A stretch of DNA of 64,000 nt, from positions 2,046,001 through 2,110,000 of the forward strand of contig JAWZSP010000007.1 in assembly GCA_034401135.1 (NCBI GenBank), given 5' to 3'. The DNA comes from Volutella citrinella (Eukaryota > Ascomycota > Sordariomycetes > Hypocreales > Nectriaceae). Under the pieces are notes generated by a model. That model saw nothing but the letters and a program-made list of their open reading frames with translations, did not search any database and had not been told where the DNA came from. Shown here piece after piece: positions 1-13,211 of the stretch (position 1 is its first letter; the number at the start of each line of letters is the position of its first letter). The position numbers were made by a program, and so were the translations under genes.

Positions 1-370
1 GCATGTTGGTATCGTCCCAGGCCTGTCCTTTTTGCCTTCGAAACACAAGCAAGTGACATCTACTCGCCCCTTGAAATATCTTCTAAACCAGTAATTTTGC
101 CAGTTGTAGTAGAGAGGTCTGCACTGGTCCTGCTTTTCGAGGGAGGAGTTTGAGACAAGTTTCATAGGAGAGCCAGTCGACAACTCAGGCACGGTAGGCT
201 GTGAAAGGAATTAGCCAGGAGACTGACGCTGACAACTTCTTGGACACAGAAAAAACACATTCAATCCCGTGCGTTGGCGATCTTGTCATAATTTAACAGG
301 CTTGGTTTGCTCCTCCTCATATCTCATATGCTTTCGTCTACAACGCAGTGTATCCAAGCATGTAGCGAAA
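1..370. other. Edge region, no gene seen
   Basis: This stretch lies downstream of the minus-strand dehydrogenase gene and runs off the window. I see no extended coding frame, tRNA or repeat. It probably holds the 3' untranslated region and terminator of that gene. Confidence 0.5.
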
Positions 371-1567
371 TTACTCATCAGCGACTTTGATCACTACCTT
401 GCCAAAGTGCTCCCCACTGAAGAGGAATTTAAAGGCCTGATCCGCCTCCTCAAACTTGAAAACACGGCTCACCACCGGCTGGATCTTGTGCTTCTCGTAG
501 AAGGCAATCATTTCCTCAAAACGGTCTTTGGGGCCGTTTAGGATGCCCTTGAGCGTCACATTCCTCCGCAGTGCCAATAGATTGACATTGAGCTGCTTAG
601 TTCCCGTCTCTTCATCCTCCTTGCCTGATAGATAGCCGATTGAGTTGATGAGCCCACCAAAGGCAATGCTGTCAAAGCTCTTGCGCAGGGTGCGGGCGCC
701 GCCCGTTTCGAAGATGATGTCGGCGCCGGCGCCATTGGTGGCTTCCAGCACAGGCTCTTGCCACTCCCAGTGTGTCCGGTAGTTGATGCCAACGTCGGCG
801 CCGAGCTCCGACTTTGCACGCTCAAGCTTCTCGTCCGATGACGAGGTGATTATCGTCTTTAGACCCGCGGCATGGGCGATTTGCAGGCCGGCAATGGAGA
901 CACCGCCTGTTCCCTGAAGGAGGACCGTCTCGGGTGTTTTGGGCGCGTCTATGGGTTTGCCTAGCGGGCGGAAGCCGTTGATGCACATCCATGCGGTGAC
1001 GGAGGCGATGGGCAGTGTGCTAGCCTCCTCGACTGAGAGATACGAGGGAGCCACGACCAGCGACTCCGCAGGGAAACACCGGTAGGCTTGCAGCACGCCC
1101 TCCAGCGGTAGGCCTAGGCCGGTCGCCATGTCGGGCTCCTTGATCTGGCCCGTAAGGTGGGATTGGTTGAAGATGGATAAAACACGGGTGCCGACCTTGA
1201 CCTTGGGCGACTTGCTCTCGACAACCTCGCCACACATGTCGCTGCACGGCACAAGCTCCGCCCCTCCAATGGACTTGTGGTGGTTGTACAGTCCCATGAC
1301 CACTAGCGACGGAGTCAGCACCCCAACTTCAAGTCGGTGTCACGCAAGGAGGATGGGCAAACCTTCAGTGTCTCTGTAGTTGAGGCTCACAGCCTGGATC
1401 TTGACTAGCACCTCGCCGTCCTTGGGCTTGGGCACCTCACCCTCCCCAAGCTTGAGCTTATCCAGTCCGTCTTGCGCGGTTGTCCATTGCTTGTTGGTCG
1501 ATGCCACGGTCATGCTGGGCGCGGTCTGCTTGGCAAAAGGATTGAGAGATTTAATGATGAGCGTCAT
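371..1567 (-). CDS. Medium-chain zinc-type alcohol dehydrogenase / quinone oxidoreductase-like protein
   Basis: Predicted NAD(P)-dependent oxidoreductase of the medium-chain dehydrogenase/reductase superfamily; the substrate cannot be told from sequence. Two exons (1567-1363 and 1302-371) encode 378 aa. The 60-nt intron at 1303-1362 starts GTTTGC, has a CTGAC branch site and ends CTAG. Splicing it joins NYRDTE to VVMGLYNHHKS, the continuous N-terminal GroES-like segment expected for the family. The Rossmann nucleotide-binding loop is seen as VLLQGTGGVSIAGLQIAHAAG-like sequence (GTGGVSIAG core), followed by a conserved-looking C-terminal half (FKFEEADQAFKFL, GKVVIKV). I see no clear cluster of structural-zinc cysteines, so it is nearer to the quinone-reductase type. 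The start is the first in-frame ATG and gives a normal family length. Confidence 0.9.
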
Positions 1568-3360
1568 GGTGAGAAAGGAACGGGATGGAGATGCGGGAGA
1601 TAGAGTGTGAGATAGCTGGGGTTTTGTTAATACAGCATGAATACGTTAGCAGAATGACGTCTCCAACGGCTATATGGATAAGGAAAGAGCGAGTTGCCTA
1701 TCATCCTGTAACACCCCATCCGCTAGTCCGCTTCAAGATGAGCCAATGGCTCCTTTCCCATGTTTGATGGCTATGCTGCGTGGCGGATTATTAAGCAGCT
1801 CGATCGATATGGGTCCTTCCTGCGCCATCAACTCGAGTTTATTTGTCGGAGGAAGGGCACCACAGACAACATGATACTTTGTGGTCATAGTGAGGGACCA
1901 GGGCCCTACCAAACAGGTGGGGATGGGGTCCCTTTCCACCCCTAATAATAAAGCAGCTTTGTCACAAGTCATTGGCAAGACGCCGAGGGACACATGATCG
2001 GCTACCTACTCCTCAGACACCTCTAGGCACAGATGGGACACTTGGGAAGGCTTGAGCAGGAATCATTTCCGTATTAGAGAGCGGACAACCAGGTATATTT
2101 CATATCACGAACAGCAATGCACGGCTTGCCTAGCCCATCATCCTAACATCATCACGCACCCCTCTTCCACACATCATGTCCTCGTGTGCTTGGAATACCC
2201 GAACACCTCACCTCTGCTCCGCGAAGGTCTCGAGATGCATGCAATCAACCACCAACAGGACACCGAAACGCAGTCATCTCCTTCCAACGAATGCATGCCA
2301 TCAATAACCCGACACACCCAACGGTAGGCTGCTCCACATAAATACTAGAATCTTGGGACCGCCATCCACAGCTTGTGTATCCCCAAATAAAAATGATAGT
2401 CAGTGCAAACGGGCAAGCAAAATAGAGCAGCGGTACCCCGGCAAACACTAATCAACAGGAAAGGCAACAACACAAAAAATGCAGTAATGACATCGCATAC
2501 AAATCAACTTTTTTCTTTTTCCTTTCCGGCTTCTCGCCTCATCCTCGTTCACACACGCTCGCCCACAGAGCCATCACGTCCGCGCAGAAACGCCTGCCCA
2601 GGTGCCATTCAACATCCCGCCCCGAGCGTCCAGGCCGTCGTCGCCAAGACGCCACAGTCGGAAACAGGCACCCGGACAGAACATTATGAGTGGGTATAGT
2701 AGAAGTCGTTTGTCGTCGCCTAGGCAACCCTCTCCGGTGCTGACTTGGCGCACAGCTGGTGAGGAGGAGCCGGTATAGCTGTCTAGACGTAACGTCGTAA
2801 AAGCATCATAATCGTCAAGTAATGGTCGTAGGCTGTCGGGGCACATGTGGGGGGTATTTCAGGTTTGCGCTCATCAGCGCCTCGAGACCTTCCGTAATGG
2901 TTGCCCATGTGTTGAATGATTCCTGTATCCTGATATCCTATTCCATACTCTCGTCGATGTGGCATCATCATCAATCGACTACAGTGGGAGTGGACCTGTC
3001 ACGGCCCGTCTCCCACAAGTCATTTTCCAAGATCGTAAATGTTCCCAGGCAAAAACTATATGCGAGGAGCATTTCGCGTGAGCTCCGTGTCTAGCATTCG
3101 ATTGCCCAGGGTAGTCAGTATTACAAGTCGTAAAGTTCAAAATGCCATGCAAAATATCAGTACTGCGTCGCATTCATTAACGTCAACCCATAACAGCGCG
3201 TTGCTGCAGCTTTCAAGGCTGCAGCGTACAAGCAGTCTAGGGGTCACTCCACCAGCCTTGCGGGGCCATCCAACCGGAGTTGACACTCTCAGTGATACCT
3301 CGAGGCATTAGTGGAGCTGGAGCCAACGCGAGCACCGTTGTCGGAGGAATCTAATGTTTG
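1568..3360. other. Intergenic region, no gene seen
   Basis: About 1.8 kb between two minus-strand genes. It should contain the promoter of the dehydrogenase and the 3' end of the RNA-binding protein gene. Only short, unrelated open frames occur, and I see no tRNA, transposon end or repeat array. Confidence 0.5.
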
Positions 3361-5358
3361 TTAGAACTTGTAAGGTGATGGAATGCTCGACTCTCTCTTA
3401 CCGCTGCCGCGTTGGACGTGGCCATTTGCACGACGACCAGAAAATCCTGAAGCGGTCTCCCACTCAGGTCCTCGGGGCTGTCGATCCGGCACGCTCTTAG
3501 GGTTGCTTCCGGCACCGGGGCGCTGGCTACCAATGGCACCAGGAGTGCTTCGGGCCTGGCTTTGCATCGTGCTGGCGTCATAGCCGCCTAGGTTCAGCCC
3601 GCTAAGGCTGTTGAGCAGAGCTGCGTCGTTCTTGGGACCAGGCGTGCCGGTGCTGCCTGGGTGAACAGGCTGGGGTCCAGCTCCGATGTAATCCCCAAAA
3701 CGAGCCGTCGATCCGGGGCCCATGTTGCCCAGGCCTGCAGGTGCCAGATAGCTCGAAGATGCCTGCGACGGGCTTGGTGTGAAAGATCGAAGGTCGGCAA
3801 AGCTCTTAGCCGCTCGAAGGTTGTTGGGAATACCATTACCATCAGGGCTTCCGGGCAGTTCGAGTGTCGGCCCCTGTCGACCCAGAACGTGAGAGTAGGT
3901 GTTGCTGGCAGCCCTGGATTCACGGTCCGCAGCGAAATCAAATGTGGCTGCACGGCTCAGGCCGCGCTTGTGCATATCGAGGCTGCTGGCTGGCTGATTA
4001 TGCACATTGGCAGTGGGGCTTGGCTGCTGTCGCTTCAGCACCGTAAGCTGTCGTGAGTCAGCCTCACCGATGGATTGATGCTCCAGGCCCATGTGGTGGG
4101 CGAGGATGTGAATCGATCGACGGTGTTCAGGTGCGATGCCAGGAGGGAAAACCAAGATCTCTCGTGAATCATCCCTCCGGAACATGACGAGTTCGGTATA
4201 AAACTCGAGCGTCTGGGGGTCATTCAGATCGACGTCACCTGTAAAACAGTCAGAAAAAGCGGGCAGTGGGTTAAATGTGAAAGGCATACCGAGGTGCGAA
4301 CCACCGACGATGCCAATACCACCAACACCAACGGAACCACTGCCGCCACTGCCACCACCACCACCGGCACTACCACCCCTAGCCTGGCTTTGGGAAAGGG
4401 CGCCGAGGGACTGAATCGAACTCTGCTGGTGAAGCATCGGCGCGCGATGCTGCTCCTCCAGCTGGCCCCGCCTCTCCCTCTTCTCACGCTCGATTCGCTC
4501 CCGCTCGGCCTCGGGGAGCATCTTCTTGTACTCCACCCTAAGCTTTCGGCCATGGACGTCCATGCCATTCATCGCCTCGATGACCATGCGGGTATCCTCG
4601 GCGGATTGAAAGTTCGCAAAGGCAAGCCCTCGGAAGACACCATTGTCAAAGTGATAGTTGAAAGCGTATGGCTGGGGAAGGTGCATTTCGAGCATGATAG
4701 AAGCAAGCGTCTCCTTGCGGACAGCGAAGGGAATGTTCTTGATGACGATGGCTGTGGGGATGAGTTGGTCAGCGTCAGAAGAGCTTGATCGCATATCTGT
4801 TGGGGAGCCGTGAGATCCAGGATGGTCGACTCGGAGCCCGCCATTTGACATGGGGCTGGTGCCAAGTCCGCCGGAGAAAGGCTGAAGACCACCGTGCATG
4901 CCCAGACCACTGTGGTCAGTCCAGTTCTATATTTGTGTTAGTCAGGCCCGAAGAGGAGATTTGGCTGGTGTGCAAACCTGGGGAAGAGCAGCGCGTCGGT
5001 TGACGCTTCTCGATCGGCCAGTGCCATTCACGGCACCGTTTACCGTGGCCACGCCAGAGGTGTTGTAGTTCCATGCCTGACCATTATCGAGCATATACCC
5101 AGGCATTCCTCCAGGAGCAGGCATGTTCTCCATGCCGCGTGGGTTGTATCCGCCTCCCCCGATCCTGTCGGCAGGATAAAGGGCAGAAGAACCCAAGGGG
5201 GCCTCGAAAGGGCGCTGGGACTGTCGTGGCAGGGAAAGCCCGCCGTTGAACCCACCGGCGTTGCCAAAGTTGGGCCGCGATGAATTAGGAGACCGGTTGG
5301 TCGACGTCCCGTAGTCGAGGTAGCTCATGTCATGAGGTTGTTGTGTCATTGTTACCAA
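3361..5358 (-). CDS. RRM-R3H RNA-binding protein, Pin4/Mdt1/Cip2-like
   Basis: Probable cytoplasmic mRNA-binding regulator of the fungal Pin4/Cip2 type (family inference). Three exons (5358-4978, 4926-4290, 4238-3361) give 631 aa. Intron 1 (4927-4977) starts GTTTGC and ends with CTGACTAAC and ATAG. Intron 2 (4239-4289) is 51 nt, begins GTATGC, has a CTGAC branch site, and is in frame and stop-free, so it reads as coding if ignored. The RRM lies at about residues 180-262, with RNP2 AIVIKNIP and RNP1 FRGLAFANF. An R3H-type segment follows at about 340-405 (RRSIHILAHHMGLEH). A Gly/Ser-rich linker (GGSAGGGGGSGGSGS) and a long disordered Ser/Pro/Gly tail surround them. ATG 5358 and ATG 5349 are both possible starts. 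The exact orthologue is not certain. Confidence 0.88.
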
Positions 5359-8300
5359 CGAATCCAGCGCGGAATGACTGCTGGAAGAACACAGCAGTCC
5401 ACGCAGCCAAAGAAATTCCTTTATAGAGAGTAGGGGTGAAGCTTATAGAAGCAGAAGCCGAGTCTCGAAACGCAGTGCGTGTTCAGCGGTGCAGCATCGA
5501 GCACCGGATCGTCGGGCGATTCGGCGTCAGAAGGTCGACAGTCGTGGAAAGAGCCACTATGGGTCGACGCGGAGCAGAGCGCGCGGCGAGGGTCAAGTAT
5601 ATGAAGGCACTCGGTAAGGGGCCGAGCAAACGGTGGTTGTGAGAGGCCCGGGTGCTCGTTTAGCCGTGGCTCGTGATGATGAAAACGTAGCCAAGAGCAG
5701 AGCGCGACAGTGGTCTCCGGGTTGGATTGGATACAGGGACGGGGTGGCGACACCGCAGGAGCAAATGAACGACCAACGCAATGAAGGCGGCCGCGAGAGT
5801 ATCCTGGGTCAGCTGCGGTGGCGTAGCAGCGTCAGAGCGTCAGGCCAGGCCAACCAGTCGATCGGCTTGTGGGAAAGTTGGAGCGACGGAACCGAACCAC
5901 TAAACGGCGGGAGCTGCAAAAGGGGCGGGGTGAGTTTTTCGAGCAGCAGCGACGGACTCGAAAGCAAAAATGTTCACCGCGGCGAGGAATGGACCAGCGT
6001 CGAGGAATGGCGACGAGGAAGAGGTAGCAAAAGGAGGAGAGGAGGGTAGGAGGGCGAAGGTAGAAAAGGGACAGCAACGTCCGCGATGCTTGAGGACAGG
6101 ACGCTGTCTGTGGTTGGGGAGGTGACGGGAACGGACAGGACGCTGTTGTGGAAAATTCGGGAGTGGAGGCATCTGGTACAGTGCCGGCCGCCGACGCCTC
6201 GACTGTGCATGAGCCCTGAGTGGGCTGGGCAAGGGCTCCCGAGCCAAGCAAGTCTAGTGGGAGCATTGCGCTTGCTATGGTGGGGAGGGAGAGGGAGGCA
6301 TGGGGCTGCTGCGCTACCTGAAGAGAGATGGAGTGTTGGCCCGTCCCCCCCAGCCTGTAAACGTCGTGGTGTCGCACCTCACCATTGCAGACCTTCCCTT
6401 GTGATGATAATAGCGGTGGGGAGAGCGACTTGGTGGCGAGATGGCCAGAATGCCAGAATGGCGAGACGTCAAGCGGCCTCCTCCCGTTCTCGGTGCAGTT
6501 AGATGTCGGTTACCCATCTCTGATCTATCTGCCCCCCTTGGAATCCCCCAGCTGTGGACGCATTTCACCACAGAGAAATGGGATGCCTTATTGCGGCATG
6601 GCTATCCACTGGTCCGAGAAGCGTCATGGGCGGTAAATGGCCAGAAGTGAGAGACTCTTTTCTTCTTTTGCTCTCTGCTTGTCTCCTGTTTCCTCACCAT
6701 AATTGATAATGCCTCGCCCCCTCTCTCCTCGTTTCCTCTCACGCTTCATACTTTCTTATGCCAAGTGTCTGAGAACCTCGCTGGACTGGGACCTGCGTGC
6801 TGCGTGGCGGCGAGCCCTCACGCTGATGGGGCAATCTGGACATGCTGACGGTGTGGACGAACGCCTGCCCACGCAATAGGAACCACTTTATCTGGGTGTC
6901 CCTCGCAGAAGGAAGTACTGGCGCTGCCCCCTGCAGTGGGCGAGTACCTGATGGCTTGGGGTATGGGTGCATTGGGGTGGTACGCAGCTGAGTGGCAGCC
7001 GGCCCCACAGTGTCGTGGCCGCCCTTGTCGCACTGGAGCCTCTGGGAAGGGCGAGTGGAGTCGGCGCGGCCAGAGTGGGACAGCTCATTCAACTCTGGCG
7101 AGCCATGAGCGACCTGAGCGACCCGAATGTCTGTGTGCAGTGGATGTTGTGCTTCTGGTTGTGCAGACTCTAGAGTCTGGGCCCAATCTTATCCAATGTC
7201 CTTGTACCGATCTCGACCTCCCTGGGTGCGGCACCGCGGCAGCGAATAGCGGTGGTAGCAGATTTCTTGGCGGCGCAGCCTCGACGCCTGCGACACTCCT
7301 GTCGTCCACAGTAGGCTGCGGGAGGGCGTCGCAGGGCAAGCCTGTTTGAGATCTGGCACTGGATAATCTGTTGGATGTCGGGACTCGGGCGCGGCCTTGG
7401 TTCATCTCTCTGTTGGCAATCGTTGCCCACATATAGACGCCTAGATCAGCCGCAGATGGCGATTCTAGCTGCATGCGGCCTGGTTGGCGGCCAGCTTGGG
7501 TTCGGTTGCTGTGGCGCTCGAACATACAGCATGGCACTGGAGCAGCATGAGGTACGAGACTCATCATTCTGCAAGGCGCACCTTGGGTATCTTTTTTATG
7601 TTTTTTGTACCTAATTACCAATGGTAGCATCACTTGGGCACATGCAAGCTGTGTGTTGCCCATGTCTCTACTGGCAATCCACGCCTACACAGAGTACTAG
7701 AACATGTGCATTTTGAAACAGGATTCAGAGCCATGTCGGCCAGTAGGTATGGAGGCGCAAAATTAGAACCAGCAGGTGTACAAAGCGTGCACCCTCTAAT
7801 TCACGTTACGGCCAGTACCGCATTAGGTCGCTGGCATCATCATCCTGTGCGGACAATTGTAATTACCGTTGATAAGGCTCAGGGGGCTATGTTTGGCTGC
7901 ATACCACATCGCAAACCAGGCCCTTTTCCCTCACCCGGCTCTGCTCCCCGGATATGCGAGTCTGCGCGCGCGCAACCAGGCTCCCCTTCCCCACACTCAT
8001 CAAACTGGCCGCCATCGTTATTTTCATCTACCCAGTTGTCCCCGGTGCTGATCAATTGCAGCACCGGAATGGTTGGCTCTGCGGTGAGGCAAAGCCCTTG
8101 TTTGAGTCCGCCCCCACCTCAAGAGCGCGAGTCTGCGCTGTGACTGCGATTTCCATGTTCCATGAGCGTCGTGTTCAACAGGGAACCCTGAGTAATAAAA
8201 GACCGCCTCGTTGTCAAGGGTCGTCCGTAGCGACAGCCACGTGTTGACTGAGGCACAGGCAGCACCAGGCATCGCTAATAATACTACCTGTGCGGCTCTG

Positions 8301-11300
8301 ACACCTGGATCCCTGTGCGATCCTTCCGTTGAATGCGAAGCACAAGACAAGACGACCGGCATTCATCAACAAGCCAGGCGCTTGCTAACAGGCGCTGTCG
8401 ACGTTCCTTCCCCCTCATTGCACTGCCTTTGATCATCGCCCACAGCCGGACCGTTGGCGGACCCGAAGCGGACACCACGGGACGCTGCCGCTGGAGCGTC
8501 GCCTAGGAGACAAGGTTCGCCTCTGTCCGTCATTGAACCCGACTATCAATCATTAGACTGGGCCGACCCAACCCTTTTCACGTCGTCATGGTAAAACAAC
8601 CCCGCCTTGCCCCTATTCCCAGGCCCTTCATGCAAGTGTATCATCTCTTTCTGCCCAAACTAAATAATCAGTCGCGGCCTTGCCGCCAACCGGGTTTATC
8701 CCAACCCTCGGTCTCAGGGGGCCCCAGCGCAGCCGTGCAGCCAAGGGCCAGTCTGCGGTGGTATCCAGGGTCCCGCGTTATATTTGTCCAGTCGTGGACA
8801 TGGAGTGCCCAACTTGTATCATTCTACTACGTACCGCGTTATGAGAGTGGCCAGGCCGTGCCCACCGGCGGCGGTAGTGGTGGCTAACAATGCAAAAACA
8901 ATGGATGTCTTCGTGCTGCCCTCGACCCGTGGACCGTCAACCACGGCTCCATGTCAAGCGGGTAGCTGGCGAGGGGATGCAAGCCAAGCTGAACGCCCAC
9001 CCACTAAACGATGTCCGATACGAAGTCAGGTTGCCTCTTTGGCCTATGGCATTCTCTCCTGGCCAGTAAACTGCATCAGGACGGGAGGCTTTCGCCAGTC
9101 CTGGTCCGCCGCCACCGCCCCTGCCTTGCGCCAATCTCGCGGGGTCCCAGCTGAGCGGATCGCACTGTACGAGGCGCACCATTTCTCACCACTCGCCAGT
9201 AACCCTGGCAAGGTCCCCCTTTCCGCCCCGGGAGTCTGTCGCGTTGCCTCTCCCTTGAGTCCTGTCTTCATTTCGCCTCATCCCGCCTTCTGTTGATTCC
9301 AGAACTTCAGAAACCCACGCGGGCCGCCTCTGTCCCCTGTCTCTGGTGTGAAGCCCTGGCTTTCAGTGGGCATCCCCCACTACTTACCGGCTCCGGGGAC
9401 GACGGCGTAGGCAAGAATCCCCCACCAGGCTCCATGCCTCACAGTCGCAAGCTGGCTTCCACCTACTTGAGCCCCTGAGCATACATTGCCATATCAAACT
9501 CGGTGGGCTGCAAAAGGGGTGGGTGAAACCCCCCTGGACTCATGGTAGGAGGGTCTGGTGAGGTGAGCCTCAGAGTAAACCTTGCTGTGATAATAATAGG
9601 TAATCATTAATCAATAATTATTCCGCTTAGAAGCACACCATCCAGGATTCCAGCGTCAATAATTGACGGTGTATACGAGGCCGACGAGGATGAACACCCT
9701 CCTGACGGCAATCACCCAGCACGTGTGCCATCAGCTCAGCCCTGCGTGACAGGTGGTCATGCGACATCCAACACCACAATGAATTACACCCAGGCAGCTC
9801 CGCTGATGCAGTTCGCTCTGCAGGCTGCAAGATCTTGAGGCGATCAGTATCGCTGCTGGAGGATCGGCGTCGGGAGCAGGATCCATTGCCACCCTTCATC
9901 TCCATAGGTAGCCAACCTGCATCATTGTGCAACCAGGCGACCCGTGGTTTCGACTCCATCAGGGGCCAACGCTCGGGAGATCATCCGCCATCCGCCATCC
10001 GTCTCGACTGCCATAGCCGCATGCAGACAAAGCTGCAGCATGCAACTCGGCTCGCTGCAGCTTGCCGGCTCGATTTGGCGCTACGGGTGACGCATACCCC
10101 AGCGTATCAAGAGGCGTCTCGGGTCTCCTGCTGACCACCTCACACTCACAGTCACACATGCCACGGGACGATGTCATCCGCACCAGTCTCCAACGTGTGC
10201 TGACGGAATGCCGTGCCCAGTCAGTGTCGACGGACACCGTAGCAAACATAGCCGCCCATTTCCGTTGGTTGTGCGACATTCCGCGGCTCAAGCATCATGT
10301 TAAAGCCACGTGAGAACCCCCCACCCACCACACAACAGGCTTCCATCATGGGCGTGTGTATTCGATGCCAGACAAGCAAAAATGCTTGAGGGACTCTACG
10401 GAATTTAATTCACCTCTTCGTACTTTCGGCTGTGCATCTTCCGTCGCGCGGTGACCGCAAAGCCCACGTCCACTACTAATAGTTGTCAACTGCGCTTGTC
10501 TAGGTTCTGTTATCCTTGCCATATTTCGTCGCATTGCAGACCGGCGCACCAAATGCCGAGCATTTTGGCAAGGCTGGCAACACCCAAGCCGAGTTTGAGT
10601 GAGATATTGCGCATCATGGCTGACAACATGAAGTGATCTTATCTCCAGAATGAAGCGTGGATGTCTTGATCCTGAGGCAGAATTAGTCGACTCGATGTAT
10701 TAATTGTTGTGCTATTTCCTTCAATATTCTGGCCAGCCACATAGTGCTAGTTTCACAGTCAATTAGTCGGACAAATAATCGTACACGCCTCTCGTAATTG
10801 AGCGGTAGGTGCCACTTGAGAGTCGTCCTACGGTGCGACGTCAGCTAAGGTTCCACGGCAAGCTGAGCCAGGCCCAGAGTTGGCCGATCCGGGTTTACCA
10901 GTTCAGGTCCCATGTTTTGGTTCAGATCAGTAATTGTTTTCTATGAGGCGTTACATATTTTGGGATCACGCCCTATACTTGGGGTTAGGCCAATAACAAA
11001 TGTCGAATGAATGACGACTTGAATCTAGAGTTCAATATCTTAGCCACTTCCAAACTGACGTATGCACGTGGCGATCGGGTCTGAAAAGCGGGGCGGCTAT
11101 TGGGCCAGGACTTGGGCAGTGGTGGTTCACAAAACAAGAAGAGATGGGTTGTTCAAGTCCATAGCCGCTCTCCATAGCAGTGGGTGGTGATATTGATGTA
11201 TCCTATGGAATGGAAGCGCCTTCAGACTGTCCGCCCTATAACATCTCAGTCAACAGCTCATGGCTCACCAACATCTCGTTTTCGACAGGTGGTGATCTTG

Positions 11301-12337
11301 AACTGCCCTGGTATCTCCTTCCGGCCCGCTTGAGAAGACGCGCCTGAACTTTCAGAAATGGGAAAACAATGGGGATATTATAGAGAGCCTCCTATAATTC
11401 CTAAGGAAGAAAATTAGCATCCAAAACTTCAATCATGTTTCTGCCAGGTGTCTTCGGCTGATGCTAGAGCTTGGTCTCGTAACGAGCCAATGGGTGTGGG
11501 ACAAAGTTCAGCCAGGAATGGCAAATGCTCGGTTAACGCAGCCACGATGTGCCACGGACACTAGCCACAGCGGGACAACATCATTCTCCAATCTTGGTTT
11601 CAATCGTCGCCGGCAAAGACATCTCGTCCAGCGCCCAAGACCTACAGTTATGCCTCACAAACCTCGAAGATGATGGCTAGCAGCCGCAGTGCGAGAGAAG
11701 GAACTCGCAAGCGCTTCCAGATGACTCGCAAACCATGCCGCGCCTAGGCAGATGCGATGCACAGGCAAAGGTATGCTGCCAACCGATGCAGGCTGCCATT
11801 ACAGCAAGGCCGTCGGGTAAGAGTCCTACCCCAATAGTTCGCGCCCAGCACCCGAGGCAACTCATCCAAAGTATTCCAGAGACAGAAGGGACCTTCAGGA
11901 TCTGAGGATCATCTCCAGAGTCCTCTGCACGCGGGCGCCTCCCAGCCTGTTCCCCACGGCCACGATGCCGCCAGCCTTCAGCCGTTTCTTGGGCCTGTGG
12001 TGACCAAAAGTGCGTCTCGGGTGTACTTCGGCCGCCGGACTTGGCCCAACTCGGATGACTAGGCCCAGAGTTTTTGTCAACAGAAAGCGGGCAGGCAGCG
12101 CCCGCCCGCCGCCGCCGCCTTGGGCGGCCTTGGCCAGCTGCTCCCATTGCGTGTGAGCAAAGGGAAACAAACAACATCAGCTTTCTAAATTTCTGCCACC
12201 ACGAACCCACGTCCCACCATCAACAACATCCCGCCCGACCACGACGACCACCACCCGCCGCGTTCGAAACTGCATCCCCCATCACAACAAACGATACCAC
12301 TTTTTGGCGAATTTTTCCCCTCGCGACATCGTAAACA
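5359..12337. other. Long (7 kb) interval without a supportable gene
   Basis: This stretch separates the RNA-binding protein gene (minus) from H2A.Z (plus). Open frames of up to 192 codons occur (for example 7085-7663 minus and 8784-9296 plus), but they have unremarkable composition, no recognisable motif and no convincing splice-linked extension. The part nearest 5.4-6.6 kb is GA/CT-biased and probably carries the promoter and a long 5' leader of the minus-strand gene. The 10.6-11.5 kb part is more AT-rich. No tRNA, 5S rRNA, CRISPR or transposon terminal repeat was seen. Long non-coding RNAs cannot be excluded. Confidence 0.45.
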
Positions 12338-13211
12338 ATGGCTGGCGGAAAGGGAAAGTCTTCAGGCGGCAAGAGCTCCGGCGGCAAGACGAGCGCCGAG
12401 GGTCCCAAGAAGCAGCAGAGTCACTCCGCGCGCGCAGGCCTCCAGGTGAGTTTTTTAATTTGCGATGCTGGCCCTGTCTTTCCGCAGAATCGAGCTCCCT
12501 CGAGCGAACAATGTGCGCGCGTCGCTCGGTCCCGCATCCCACGCATTCTTCGATTTATCGCACTCATCCGACGCGTCAACGCATCCGCATAACGACCAAA
12601 AATCCCCTCGACGACAACCCAGCGCCAAGGATCAGGTCTATCGCTCCCGCTATCGAGTCTGCGACCGGGGGTAGACCGCCTCCTGATGGTTTGAGGGATC
12701 CAGATGCGGAGGGCGCGTGCGGAGTTGATGCGGGACACGGACGGCGCGCGCGCAATTCGGCTGCAATCTAGGCACGATTTGCATCGAAAACGTCACTAAC
12801 GTTACCCCTCTAGTTCCCCTGCGGCCGTGTCAAGCGTTTCCTCAAGCAGAACACCCAGAACAAGATGCGCGTGGGCGCCAAGGCTGCCGTGTATGTCACG
12901 GCTGTGCTCGAGTACCTGACCGCCGAAGTCCTCGAGCTGGCAGGCGTAAGTCCACACACCCTGGGCCTCATAGCTGAACCCAGTAATCCGTGAATTCCTG
13001 ATGTGCTAACACGCTCAACCAGAACGCCGCCAAGGATCTCAAGGTCAAGCGTATCACGCCTCGCCACCTCCAGCTCGCCATCCGTGGTGACGAGGAGCTC
13101 GACACTCTTATCCGCGCGACAATCGCATACGGTGGTGTGCTGCCACACATCAACCGCGCGCTCCTCCTCAAGGTGGAGCAGAAGAAGAAGGCCAAGGCGC
13201 TCGAGGGCTAA
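12338..13211 (+). CDS. HTZ1: Histone H2A variant H2A.Z
   Basis: Replacement histone deposited in promoter-proximal and regulatory nucleosomes. Three exons (12338-12445, 12814-12945, 13023-13211) give 142 aa. The product starts with a Lys/Gly-rich tail ([17 protein letters not shown]) and continues into the histone fold: [37 protein letters not shown], then [31 protein letters not shown] and the short C terminus are H2A.Z-like rather than canonical H2A, and there is no SQ(E/D) H2A.X-type C-terminal motif. Intron 1 is 368 nt, long for this genome, and begins GTGAGT. Intron 2 is 77 nt with a GCTAAC branch site. The ATG is preceded by GTAAACA, a good fungal start context. Confidence 0.98.

Noticed and set aside
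7085..7663. 192-codon minus-strand open frame in the 7-kb gap
   Set aside because: Motif-free translation with several overlapping frames on both strands; treated as chance.
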